11,426 nt of DNA from UMGS1124 sp045541255 (GCA_045541255.1 JAZQIU010000044.1:1-11426); one strand, 5' to 3'. Shown: positions 1 to 6,947, counted from the first letter of the stretch. Program-made: numbers and translations. The notes: generated by a model from the sequence alone, not told the origin.

Positions 1-997
1 TTTCATTTTCTTCTATATTTACTAATATATTTTTTTCTATATTTATGTTATTAAGAATAAATTTGCATTGATAATTACCATTTTTTGTATAGTTAATATC
101 GCAATTTGTTATAACTTTATTTGAACTATATTCTATTAAAGAATTAATATCATCTTTTCTATTTGTTATTGTTAAATTATCTTTTAATACTATCTTTTCT
201 CTTTTGTAGAATTCTTCAATTATTTTAAAATCATCTAATAATAAATTTTTGCCTTCTTTTACATATATATCTTTTTTTAATTTTTGTTCTTCATAATATT
301 TATAAAGTTTAATGATATCTTTATAAGAATATATAGCATTTTGTATTTCACTATTTTTAAAAGTTATTATATGTTTTTTATTATATAAATTTATATTAAT
401 CAAATGACCTAAATCCAAATTGAATTTAGGCAATATATCATTATCTGAATAAATAATTATTTTTAAGTCTTCTAAATTATATTTATTCATTAGATTAAGT
501 TCAAGTGGTAAATTTGGTCTTCGGTCTTTATAATAAGTGTTTGTGTCACTATCATATATTGAAGTAATAATATTTTCACCAATAACTGGATAATAACCAA
601 TATCATCTACCGTATATTCAATTTTTTTATCTTGATAATAAACTTCTATTTCATATATTTTTATGTTTTTAGTTTTATCTTTTAATATTATTTTATCTAT
701 TTCTTCTACAGGTGTAATAACTTCAACAAATATTGTATTGTCTTTTGGTTCTGTTAATATTACTTCTTTTTCTATATAATCGTTTTCATCTTTTATATAA
801 ATATTATTTTCCTCTAAATATCCCAAATCTTTATAAATAGTTTCAAAAGTATTAAATATTTTATATCTTTCTATTTTTACTTCATCTAATGGCTCATTAT
901 TTAAACTATTCACTTTATAATATTGTCCATATATGGTTTCTGCCTTAACATTAATTGTTATGAAAAATAAAATTAATAATAATATAATTTTTTTCAT
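1..997 (-). CDS. Secreted protein of unknown function, C-terminus cut by window edge
   Basis: An open frame of 332 codons runs from ATG at 997 to the left edge without a stop; I checked every codon in this frame. The start is supported by AAAGGAG (1004-1010), six bases upstream of the ATG. The N-terminus is a signal peptide: MKK, a hydrophobic stretch of about 12 residues, then NVKA followed by ETIYG, giving likely signal peptidase I cleavage after residue 19. The mature part is acidic and rich in Asp, Glu, Lys, Ile and Asn. I recognise no catalytic motif. Near the edge a segment containing NCDINYTKNGNYQC, with two cysteines, then Lys/Asn/Ile-rich strands, resembles one beta-sandwich (Ig-like) module, which is a weak inference. 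The gene lies after the terminator of the spoVS unit, so it probably has its own promoter, but I see no convincing one in the 56 bases available. Probably an envelope or secreted protein; whether it is anchored cannot be seen. Confidence 0.85.
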   Translation of the reverse strand, partial: MKKIILLLILFFITINVKAETIYGQYYKVNSLNNEPLDEVKIERYKIFNTFETIYKDLGYLEENNIYIKDENDYIEKEVILTEPKDNTIFVEVITPVEEIDKIILKDKTKNIKIYEIEVYYQDKKIEYTVDDIGYYPVIGENIITSIYDSDTNTYYKDRRPNLPLELNLMNKYNLEDLKIIIYSDNDILPKFNLDLGHLININLYNKKHIITFKNSEIQNAIYSYKDIIKLYKYYEEQKLKKDIYVKEGKNLLLDDFKIIEEFYKREKIVLKDNLTITNRKDDINSLIEYSSNKVITNCDINYTKNGNYQCKFILNNINIEKNILVNIEENE

Positions 998-1052
998 ATA
1001 ATTCTCCTTTCATAATACATATTAGGAGTTTTTTTGTATTTCCTTTTTTTTT

Positions 1053-1082
1053 ATAAAAAAAAACTGAAAAAAATTTCAGTTT
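1053..1082 (-). terminator. Intrinsic terminator after the spoVS / small membrane protein unit
   Basis: On the minus strand a 9-bp perfect stem AAACTGAAA / TTTCAGTTT (arms at 1082-1074 and 1069-1061) with a 4-base loop runs directly into an uninterrupted T-run (1063-1055). The first arm begins inside the stop codon (1083-1081) of the upstream gene. It ends the spoVS transcript and separates it from the secreted-protein gene at 1-997. Confidence 0.85.
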
Positions 1083-1263
1083 ATTCTTCTTTATCATTAA
1101 ATTTTGTATTTTCATATGAGTTTTCTTGAGGATAATCATCATCGCTTTTGAATTCAATTTCATAATATGCATCTTTTATTGCTATTTTTATTATATAGTA
1201 TAAGAGATAAGATATAAGCGCAATAAGTGCTATATAAAATATGCCTATTAATACATTTATCAT
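1081..1263 (-). CDS. Small single-pass membrane protein (60 aa), spoVS partner
   Basis: A 60-residue protein: a very short N-terminus, one transmembrane helix at about residues 3-27 (hydrophobic with several Tyr), then an acidic hydrophilic tail rich in Asp, Glu and Asn. The ATG at 1263 lies one base after the spoVS stop (TAATATG), so translation is almost certainly coupled to spoVS. A TTG six codons upstream (1281) would also be in frame but lies inside spoVS and adds nothing recognisable. I do not recognise the family. Its position suggests cotranscription with spoVS and possibly a sporulation-related membrane role, which is inference only. The basic residues right after the helix (K, K) suggest the acidic tail is cytoplasmic by the positive-inside rule, though the N-terminus gives little contrast. 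Confidence 0.75.
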   Translation of the reverse strand: MINVLIGIFYIALIALISYLLYYIIKIAIKDAYYEIEFKSDDDYPQENSYENTKFNDKEE

Positions 1264-1264
1264 A

Positions 1265-1525
1265 TTATATTGATTCAACAACTAATTTAATAGCTGTTTT
1301 TTCCTCTCCTTCTATCATAATATCACTAAATGCTGGTATAACTACTAGGTTTTGTCCTGATGGTGCTAAAAAACCTCGCGCTATACATATTGATTTTATC
1401 GCTTGATTTAAACTTCCTGCACCTATTGTTTGAATTTCAACACTTCCTGTTTCTCTAAATACATTTGCAATTGCTCCTGCTACTTTAGAAGGATTTGATT
1501 TCGATGATACTTTTAAAATTTCCAT
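1265..1525 (-). CDS. spoVS: Stage V sporulation protein S (SpoVS)
   Basis: Encodes 86 residues, the standard SpoVS length, starting MEILKVSSKSNPSKVAG. The family signature is complete: a central GAGSLNQAIKSICIARGFLAPSG, and a C-terminal segment with PAFSDIMIEGEEKTAIKL ending in VVESI. SpoVS is a small Alba-like fold protein which, in Bacillus, affects stage V of sporulation, spore coat completion and septation; its exact biochemical role is unsettled. The start is ATG at 1525, backed by AGGAG at 1536-1540; the frame stays open upstream to 1579 but that extension falls in the terminator T-run of the preceding gene and is not coding. It sits directly after the terminator of the 1192-residue protein gene, leaving about 35 bases for a promoter. 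Its base composition is less AT-biased than its neighbours, as expected of a highly constrained protein. Confidence 0.95.
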   Translation of the reverse strand: MEILKVSSKSNPSKVAGAIANVFRETGSVEIQTIGAGSLNQAIKSICIARGFLAPSGQNLVVIPAFSDIMIEGEEKTAIKLVVESI

Positions 1526-1535
1526 TATTTTCACG

Positions 1536-1540
1536 CTCCT
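1536..1540 (-). promoter_or_regulatory. Ribosome binding site deciding the spoVS start
   Basis: AGGAG on the minus strand, ten bases before ATG at 1525. It fixes the start at the conserved MEILKVS and excludes the in-frame upstream extension. Confidence 0.8.
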
Positions 1541-1560
1541 AATTAATAATATTAGAAAGT

Positions 1561-1589
1561 AAAAAAAAAAAGAACTCATTAGAGTTCTT
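1561..1589 (-). terminator. Intrinsic terminator of the envelope operon
   Basis: On the minus strand an 8-bp perfect stem AAGAACTC / GAGTTCTT (arms at 1589-1582 and 1577-1570) with a 4-base loop TAAT is followed by a run of T (1570-1561). The first arm overlaps the last two bases of the TAA stop (1590-1588) of the 1192-residue protein. It closes the envelope operon just before spoVS. Confidence 0.9.
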
Positions 1590-4500
1590 AATTATAAGTT
1601 GATAATCTATTATTATCTTTATCAACAACTTCTGTCATATACTTACCAGACATAGTTAGTATATTAGGTGTTTCATTTAAATCTTTTTCATCAATATTTG
1701 ATTTATATGATTGAACTATATTACCATTCGCTGAAGTTATATTTGCGTCTTCTAAAATATCAATTATTATATTTCTTGAATAATTCTTATTAATTTCTAC
1801 AAATATCGCATCTCCAGTACTTTTTGTTCCATCATTTGTTGGAGCTAATGCAGTAAATTTGTTTCCTACTGCGTTTAATGTTCCTCCAGCAATAGTTAAA
1901 TTACCTGCTTTTATACCAATTACTGATGCTGCAGTTAATTCACCACCATTTATAACTGTATTTCCAGATTGTGGTAAATATAATGCAAATCCATCTTCAT
2001 GAGTTGCTGTTATTTTTGAACCAGCATTTATTGAAATAGTCGTACCACCAAATCCAGCAGTTCCATTTCCGGCAATTCCATATCCATCATCACTGATATT
2101 TATTTCCCCATAGAAATCTAACATTGCACCTTGACCAAATACTGTAATACCATATGTATCTGCATTAATTATTACGTCATTAGCAATTGTTGCTGTAATA
2201 TTTTGTTGTTCTGTAGTTTTTTGTCCTACTGTTATACCTTGAGCAGAACCAGCTTCTATAATTCCGTCACTTACATTTAGACTATTATTTGTTCCATTAA
2301 CTCTTATTATTCTTGTACATTCACCTGCACAACTTAATGTTTTTCCATTTAAGTCTAAATTTATAGTTTGATTTTTAGATTCAAATATAATATCTTTAGG
2401 AATTGCAACGTCTTTTAATAATTTAATATTTATATCACTAATTTCACTATTTTCTTCAATTGCTTTATAAATAGTTCTTGTTGTGTATAAAATATTATTT
2501 ATTTCTATATCAGCTTCTTCATCAGCTAAATATCTTGTATATGCTTTTCCATTTTCATCAAATGTTTTATCTATTGTTGTATGTCCTTCATAACTGATAT
2601 ATGGAGTTTCTTCGCTATTTGAATTATAAATCAAAATATCGTCAGCATTTTTGCTATTTAATGTAGCTCCAGATATTGTTATACTTACATTTTTAGGATA
2701 TCCATCATTCATTTCAACATAGATTACGTCTCCTGTACTTTCTGTACCATTATTTGTTGGGTACACTGGGATAAACTTATCTCCTATTGCTGTTAATGTT
2801 CCACCACTAATATTTAAACTTCCTGATTTTATTCCAATTACTGATGCTGCTTTTAATTCACCACCTTGAATATCTACATATCCTTCTTGTGGTAAATATA
2901 ATGCAAATCCGTCTTTATGTTCTGCAGTTATTTTTGCACCATCATAAATTGAAATGTTTGTTCCGCTATATCCAGCACTTCCATTTCCTGAAATACCATA
3001 TCCATCATTTTTGATATTTATTTCTCCATAAAAGTTTAAATAAGTGTCTTTTCCGAATATTGTAATACCAAAAGTATCTGCATTTATTTTTACATCATTA
3101 GCTACTGTTACACTTATATTTTGTGCTTCTGTTGTTTTTTGACCAACTGTAATACCTTGTGCAGAACCAGCTTCTATAGTTCCATTTTTAATAGCAAAAG
3201 AACTTGTTTTACTATTTACTCTAATTATTCTCTTACATTCACCTTTGCAACTTAATGTTTTTCCATTTAAGTCAAAAGATACATTCATATTATTAGCTTC
3301 AAAAATAATATCTTCTTCAATTTCTAAATCTTTTAATAATTTTATATTAGAAATATTTTCTTGTTCTAATGCATATTTATATGAATTAATACTATAATAT
3401 TTTTCATCAACATTTATTACAGCCTCTTCATCAGCTAAATATCTTGTATATGCTTTTCCTTTTTCATCAAATGTTTTATCTATAGTTGTATAACCTATAT
3501 AATTAATGAATGGAGTTTCTTCACTATTTGAATTATATACTAAAACATTTCCAGCATTTTCGCTACTTAATGTTGCTTGTTCACTTATTGTAATACTTAC
3601 ATTTTTAGGATATTTGTCATTCATTTCAACATAGATAACATCTCCAGTACTTTCTGTACCATTATTTGTTGGGTACACTGGGATAAACTTATCTCCTGTT
3701 GCTGTTAATGTTCCACCATTAATATTTAAAACTCCTGATTTTATTCCAACTACAGATGCTGCTGTAAATTTACCGCCATAAACATTTACATATCCATATT
3801 GTGGTAAATATAATGCAAATCCATCTTTATGTTCTGCAGTTATTTTTGCGCCATCATAAATTGAAATGTTTGTTCCGCTGTATCCAGCACTTCCATTTCC
3901 TGAAATACCGTATCCATCATTTTTGATATTTATTTCACCATAAAATTCTAAATTAGCATTCAATCCAAATATAGTAATACCATAAGTATCTGCATTTATT
4001 ACTGCATTTTCACCTACTGTTACATTTATATTTTGTGCTTCAGTTGTTTTTTGACCAACTGTAATACCTTGTGCAGAACCAGCTTCTATAGTTCCGTTAT
4101 TAATATACACGTTGCTATTTTTACCATTTGCTCTTAATATTCTTGTACAATTGCCATCACAACTTAATGTATATCCATCTAAATCAAAATTAACATAAGC
4201 ATTATCTGTTTCAAGAATAATATCTTCTGTTAACACAACATCATCTACTAACAAAATATTAGCTTGTTGTAAATTTATTTGTTCATTTAATTTACCAACT
4301 GGATATTTTCTACCATTTGATTCAAAAGCTGCTTTTTCTAATTTTTGGAAAATAACATCTCCTTCTTCAAATGTCATATCTAAAACATCAATTGGATTTC
4401 CATCTTTATCTACATATTCTATTACTGCGTATTCATCGTATGATTCATATAATTGACTTTCATCATAGATAGATAATTTATTATTTCCATCTATATAAAA

Positions 4501-5166
4501 TTGATTTCTATATTCTGCGCTATCTAAATTGTCTCTATCTTTGTAATCGTAAGCTCTGACAACTACATTGATACCTGCAATGTAGAACTCACCAATTTCA
4601 AATTCATCATCATTATTGAATTCTGTATCTACTATTGCTTCTTTATTATTTTCTGTTGTAAATTCAAAGTAAGTTTGTGTTGCTGGTACTTTAAATACAC
4701 CATCAACATATTCTACACCAAAATCTTTGTGAGTGTCTCCATAAACAGGAACATTAGGTGTAAAATCTAACATCTTAACTTCATTATTAACATAAAAGAT
4801 TTCTAAATCTTCTTCTAATGATTCTTTTTCAGTTTCGGTTACATTTTGTACACTTCCACCTTCTTCAGGGATAACATACCACTTTTTAGTTAAACTACTA
4901 TAATAATATGTTTTAATTTCAATTGGTTGCCCTGGTCTATAATTACCAAACTGCATTTCTAAAAGAGCTTGATTAGAACCAGCAACTGCTGCTCTTGTTG
5001 CAGTTATAATGTAATTATTATCAAATTTTGTTCCACCGATAATATAAACATCACCAGTATAATCTTTACTATTTTCTTTTAAAGTTGTAGCAGCATCAAC
5101 ATTTATTACAAATAAACTAATTATTGCTATAACAAATGTAAAGATTATGTTTTTAAATTTGTTCAT
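1588..5166 (-). CDS. Large secreted repeat protein, probable beta-helix surface protein (1192 aa)
   Basis: A signal peptide (residues 1-25, cleavage likely after NVDA) is followed by a unique acidic region (about 26-300) and three tandem repeats of about 305 residues (from residues 303, 607 and 913). Each repeat has, in order, a Leu/Asp strand region with LSCxGxC, the invariant block EAGSAQGITVGQKTTE, a run of short Gly/Asn-rich strands (INADTYGIT, FYGEINI, DGYGI.GNG), then DGFALYLPQ, NGGTLTA-like turns and NNGTESTGDVIYVEM. This pattern of short Gly/Asn-punctuated strands fits a right-handed parallel beta-helix of pectate-lyase or adhesin type; no catalytic site is evident. There is no LPXTG motif or C-terminal transmembrane segment, so it is either released or held non-covalently. 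ATG at 5166 has a strong RBS overlapping the upstream stop. Likely role: surface or extracellular binding, possibly of glycans or host material (inference). It is the second gene of a two-gene operon. Confidence 0.9.
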   Translation of the reverse strand: MNKFKNIIFTFVIAIISLFVINVDAATTLKENSKDYTGDVYIIGGTKFDNNYIITATRAAVAGSNQALLEMQFGNYRPGQPIEIKTYYYSSLTKKWYVIPEEGGSVQNVTETEKESLEEDLEIFYVNNEVKMLDFTPNVPVYGDTHKDFGVEYVDGVFKVPATQTYFEFTTENNKEAIVDTEFNNDDEFEIGEFYIAGINVVVRAYDYKDRDNLDSAEYRNQFYIDGNNKLSIYDESQLYESYDEYAVIEYVDKDGNPIDVLDMTFEEGDVIFQKLEKAAFESNGRKYPVGKLNEQINLQQANILLVDDVVLTEDIILETDNAYVNFDLDGYTLSCDGNCTRILRANGKNSNVYINNGTIEAGSAQGITVGQKTTEAQNINVTVGENAVINADTYGITIFGLNANLEFYGEINIKNDGYGISGNGSAGYSGTNISIYDGAKITAEHKDGFALYLPQYGYVNVYGGKFTAASVVGIKSGVLNINGGTLTATGDKFIPVYPTNNGTESTGDVIYVEMNDKYPKNVSITISEQATLSSENAGNVLVYNSNSEETPFINYIGYTTIDKTFDEKGKAYTRYLADEEAVINVDEKYYSINSYKYALEQENISNIKLLKDLEIEEDIIFEANNMNVSFDLNGKTLSCKGECKRIIRVNSKTSSFAIKNGTIEAGSAQGITVGQKTTEAQNISVTVANDVKINADTFGITIFGKDTYLNFYGEINIKNDGYGISGNGSAGYSGTNISIYDGAKITAEHKDGFALYLPQEGYVDIQGGELKAASVIGIKSGSLNISGGTLTAIGDKFIPVYPTNNGTESTGDVIYVEMNDGYPKNVSITISGATLNSKNADDILIYNSNSEETPYISYEGHTTIDKTFDENGKAYTRYLADEEADIEINNILYTTRTIYKAIEENSEISDINIKLLKDVAIPKDIIFESKNQTINLDLNGKTLSCAGECTRIIRVNGTNNSLNVSDGIIEAGSAQGITVGQKTTEQQNITATIANDVIINADTYGITVFGQGAMLDFYGEINISDDGYGIAGNGTAGFGGTTISINAGSKITATHEDGFALYLPQSGNTVINGGELTAASVIGIKAGNLTIAGGTLNAVGNKFTALAPTNDGTKSTGDAIFVEINKNYSRNIIIDILEDANITSANGNIVQSYKSNIDEKDLNETPNILTMSGKYMTEVVDKDNNRLSTYN
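1591..2430 (-). repeat. Third copy of the 305-residue protein repeat
   Basis: Residues 913-1192. It keeps the landmarks (LSCAGEC, EAGSAQGITVGQKTTEQQN, FYGEINI, DGFALYLPQ, STGDAIFVEI) but is the most diverged copy, for example GFGGTTISINAG in place of GYSGTNISIYDG. It lacks the linker that joins the other copies (IDKTFDExGKAYTRYLADEE) and ends the protein instead. Confidence 0.85.
2431..3348 (-). repeat. Second copy of the 305-residue protein repeat
   Basis: Residues 607-912. Near-identical to the first copy over the core block EAGSAQ to DGFALYLPQ and over NNGTESTGDVIYVEMND; it ends with the TFDENGKAYTRYLADEEA linker. Carries the Cys pair LSCKGEC. Confidence 0.88.
3349..4260 (-). repeat. First copy of the 305-residue protein repeat
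   Basis: Residues 303-606, spacing to the next copy 304 residues (912 bases). Carries LSCDGNC, EAGSAQGITVGQKTTEAQN and the TFDEKGKAYTRYLADEEA linker. Confidence 0.88.
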
Positions 5167-5180
5167 ATAACTCCTCCTTA
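5167..5180 (-). promoter_or_regulatory. Strong ribosome binding site overlapping the upstream stop codon
   Basis: TAAGGAGGAG on the minus strand: the TAA stop (5180-5178) of the 277-residue protein gene forms the beginning of the Shine-Dalgarno sequence of the 1192-residue gene, whose ATG is at 5166. This supports cotranscription and efficient, coupled translation. Confidence 0.85.
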
Positions 5181-6011
5181 ATTAACTTTTATATTTTTAA
5201 CTGTTGATACTAATCCATCATTTGTTACAAATCCAGTTGATGGAATATTTACATTTTCTACTGTTTCTCCGGTAGTTGTAACTATATCACATGTACCAGA
5301 TACTTTTGTTCCATTTTTAGTTAAAAATAACATAATTTGTCCTACTACTGAACCACTTTTTTCTATTTTATATGAAATTACATCTTGTGTTTCTACTTTT
5401 TGAGTTGTAGTAGTCGTTGTTGTAGTAGTTGCTTTCTTAGTAGTCTTTTTAGTTGTTGTTTTCTTTGTTGTAGTCTTTTTAGTAGTATCTTTTTCATTTA
5501 CAGAGTCTTCATCTGCTTTTGTCCATTTAGCAACTAGAGTCATATCTCTTGTTACTATAGTATTATTATTAACTAATTCAGTTCCAAAATACCATCCGTC
5601 AAATGTATAATCTTTTTTAGTAGGTTTTGGCAAATTTCCTATAACATTATTTTTTTCTACATTTATGCTTTCAACTTTTTCTCCGCCTTTAGAATCAAAA
5701 GTAATTGTATAAATTATTGCATTATCTTTTGTCCATCTAGCTTCTAATTTTAAATCTTCTGTAACTTTAGTAGTTGAAAAATTAAATCTTTCACCATTTG
5801 AATACCATCCAACAAAAATATATCCTTCTTTAGTTGGGGCTGTTGGTTCTACAATAGTACCATCTTCTCTAATAGTTAAAGATTCTAATACTTTATCATC
5901 GCTTACAAAAGTCACTTCATATTTAGGTTTCATTAAAAACATAATTGCAATTATAATAATACAAATAGTGACTAAACAGCATACTCCTATAATTATATTT
6001 TTCTTTTTCAT
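5178..6011 (-). CDS. Membrane-anchored InlB/Flg_new-repeat protein with Thr/Lys linker (277 aa)
   Basis: MKKK, then a hydrophobic helix at about residues 6-27, serves as an uncleaved anchor or signal segment; no lipobox is convincing, although CC occurs at 11-12 inside the helix. Two copies of the InlB B-repeat / Listeria-Bacteroides repeat follow: about 31-94 (PTKEGYIFVGWY ... LKLEARWTK) and about 98-165 (PTKKDYTFDGWY ... MTLVAKWTK), the F.GWY and W-x-K landmarks being typical. Residues 176-203 are a low-complexity Thr/Lys linker ending in nine consecutive Thr, which suggests an extended, possibly glycosylated, wall-spanning stalk. A C-terminal domain of about 70 residues is beta-rich and unrecognised. 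ATG at 6011 has AAAGGAG at 6018-6024. It is first in the operon behind a strong promoter, with only 11 bases to the large repeat protein. Likely an extracytoplasmic binding or anchoring protein working with it (inference). Confidence 0.88.
   Translation of the reverse strand: MKKKNIIIGVCCLVTICIIIIAIMFLMKPKYEVTFVSDDKVLESLTIREDGTIVEPTAPTKEGYIFVGWYSNGERFNFSTTKVTEDLKLEARWTKDNAIIYTITFDSKGGEKVESINVEKNNVIGNLPKPTKKDYTFDGWYFGTELVNNNTIVTRDMTLVAKWTKADEDSVNEKDTTKKTTTKKTTTKKTTKKATTTTTTTTTQKVETQDVISYKIEKSGSVVGQIMLFLTKNGTKVSGTCDIVTTTGETVENVNIPSTGFVTNDGLVSTVKNIKVN
5390..5490 (-). repeat. Low-complexity Thr/Lys codon tract
   Basis: Encodes the Thr/Lys linker of the 277-residue protein (residues about 176-204), built from ACT/ACA and AAA/AAG codons, with TTKK motifs followed by nine Thr codons. 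Tracts like this change length readily by slippage. Confidence 0.7.
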
Positions 6012-6017
6012 ATTTTT

Positions 6018-6024
6018 CTCCTTT
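6018..6024 (-). promoter_or_regulatory. Ribosome binding site of the envelope operon's first gene
   Basis: AAAGGAG on the minus strand, six bases before ATG at 6011; it supports that start. Confidence 0.8.
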
Positions 6025-6061
6025 CCTATACAAATTTGAAAGATTATACTCTCTCAATATT

Positions 6062-6089
6062 ATTATATCATATTCATATTGGTATGCAA
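6062..6089 (-). promoter_or_regulatory. Sigma-A type promoter with extended -10 for the envelope operon
   Basis: On the minus strand TTGCAT (6089-6084) is followed after 16 bases by TATAAT (6067-6062), a perfect -10 preceded by TG one base upstream (TGATATAAT), an extended -10. It lies between the recO terminator and the first envelope gene, and predicts a transcript start near 6055 and a leader of about 44 bases. Confidence 0.78.
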
Positions 6090-6113
6090 TTATTTATTTT
6101 TTGTGTATTTACA

Positions 6114-6143
6114 TAATAAAAAAATGTATTTTTTAATACATTT
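6114..6143 (-). terminator. Intrinsic terminator after recO
   Basis: On the minus strand a 9-bp stem AAATGTATT / AATACATTT (arms at 6143-6135 and 6130-6122) with a 4-base A loop is followed by T-rich sequence (6124-6118 and beyond). The stem starts in the last codons of recO and the TAA stop (6135-6133) sits at the arm/loop junction. The stem is AT-only except for one C-G pair, so it is weaker than the other two terminators. Confidence 0.7.
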
Positions 6144-6873
6144 CATCAATACTTTCTAAAAATTTTTTACTACTTAGATATAAGCCTGTATATCTATCAT
6201 AATAAACATTTATAAACCTATCAATGTTCTTTATTACATTATCACTTATTTTTAGTTCGCTTATAGTCGAAACATCGATCAAGTAGTACATTCTCAACAT
6301 TTGTATTGTTTTGCTATCATATAAAATTTCATTAGCATAACAGTTTGAACATACATATCCTCCAATATCACCGTCTATAGTTATAATATTTTTGTTACTT
6401 CCACATTTATTACAACTATTAAAATTAATGCCCACACCTAAATAATCTAATACTTTGAGCTCATATATATTTGTTAGTACTTTAGGATTAAGATTATTAT
6501 TCATCTTTAATATTACATTAATGAATAAATTATATAGTGATTTATAATCATCTGTTTGTTTTATTACTTGATTAGTTAATTCCACTATATAACTTAGGTA
6601 ACTTATGAGTAATAAATCTTTTTTTATATTAACTAGTTCATCAATACTTGATGCTTCTGTTAATAGACTTAATTTATCTTTTTTTTCGTTTATTATAAAT
6701 TTACCATATGTAAATCTTGTAGTATTTACTCTTAAATTGCTTTTTAAAGTTTTAGCTCCTTTTGCTATGCAACCTATTACACCATTTTCAGTAAAAATAT
6801 TCACTATTTTAGATGTATCGCCATATGATATTTCATTTAATATAAATCCTTCTACTTCTTTTATTTTTATCAC
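6133..6873 (-). CDS. recO: DNA repair protein RecO
   Basis: 246 residues, normal for Firmicute RecO. RecO anneals complementary strands and, with RecR/RecF, loads RecA onto SSB-coated single-stranded DNA in gap repair. The N-terminal OB-fold (about 1-80) shows EGFILNEISYGDTSKIVNIF and GCIAKGAK; the central part is helical; the zinc finger has C154-x2-C157 and C175-x2-C178 with GDIGGYVCSNC between and around them. The start codon is GTG at 6873, overlapping the TGA of the yqzL-like gene by four bases (GTGA), so it is read by translational coupling. It is the last gene of the era cluster and is followed by a terminator that overlaps its own end. Confidence 0.95.
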   Translation of the reverse strand: MIKIKEVEGFILNEISYGDTSKIVNIFTENGVIGCIAKGAKTLKSNLRVNTTRFTYGKFIINEKKDKLSLLTEASSIDELVNIKKDLLLISYLSYIVELTNQVIKQTDDYKSLYNLFINVILKMNNNLNPKVLTNIYELKVLDYLGVGINFNSCNKCGSNKNIITIDGDIGGYVCSNCYANEILYDSKTIQMLRMYYLIDVSTISELKISDNVIKNIDRFINVYYDRYTGLYLSSKKFLESIDEMY

Positions 6874-6947
6874 TTCTTTTTATATTCTAAATAGTATTCA
6901 ATCTTTCCTGTTTTTTTAAACATTTCCCATAGTTCTTTTTTAGTCAT
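6870..6947 (-). CDS. yqzL: YqzL-like very small protein (25 aa)
   Basis: Twenty-five codons beginning MTKKELWEMFKKTGKIEYYL and ending EYKKK. It lies between era and recO as YqzL does in Bacillus, and the pattern of aromatic-x2-F-x3-TG-x-I-x2-YL matches the YqzL family core (W..F..TGnI..YL) as I remember it. Bacillus YqzL is somewhat longer (about 45 residues), so this is a reduced form. ATG at 6947 has AAAGG at 6961-6957. The TGA stop overlaps the recO GTG start by four bases, so its translation probably delivers ribosomes to recO. Function of the family is unknown. It is short enough that automatic annotation would miss it; family match plus position makes it convincing. Confidence 0.8.
   Translation of the reverse strand: MTKKELWEMFKKTGKIEYYLEYKKK

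Noticed and set aside
994..1020. Eight-codon leader peptide (MYYERRII) whose TGA overlaps the ATG of the left-edge gene
   Set aside because: No ribosome binding site and too short to distinguish from chance.
1004..1028. CTCCT/AGGAG pairing that could hide the ribosome binding site of the left-edge gene
   Set aside because: Only five base pairs with a 15-base loop and no extension of the stem; too weak to call.
951..1172. Open frame of 73 codons on the minus strand between the small membrane gene and the left-edge gene
   Set aside because: Runs through a terminator and overlaps two better-supported genes in another frame.
1526..1579. N-terminal extension of SpoVS
   Set aside because: Falls in the terminator T-run; the family's standard 86-residue form with its own RBS starts at 1525.
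1588..1700. LPXTG sorting signal at the end of the large secreted protein
   Set aside because: The C-terminus (DKDNNRLSTYN) has no LPXTG, hydrophobic segment or basic tail.
1591..4260. CRISPR-like or phage repeat array
   Set aside because: The period is 912-918 bases in one continuous reading frame; these are protein repeats.
6605..6919. Open frame of 104 codons on the plus strand
   Set aside because: Antisense to recO and the yqzL-like gene, both well supported.
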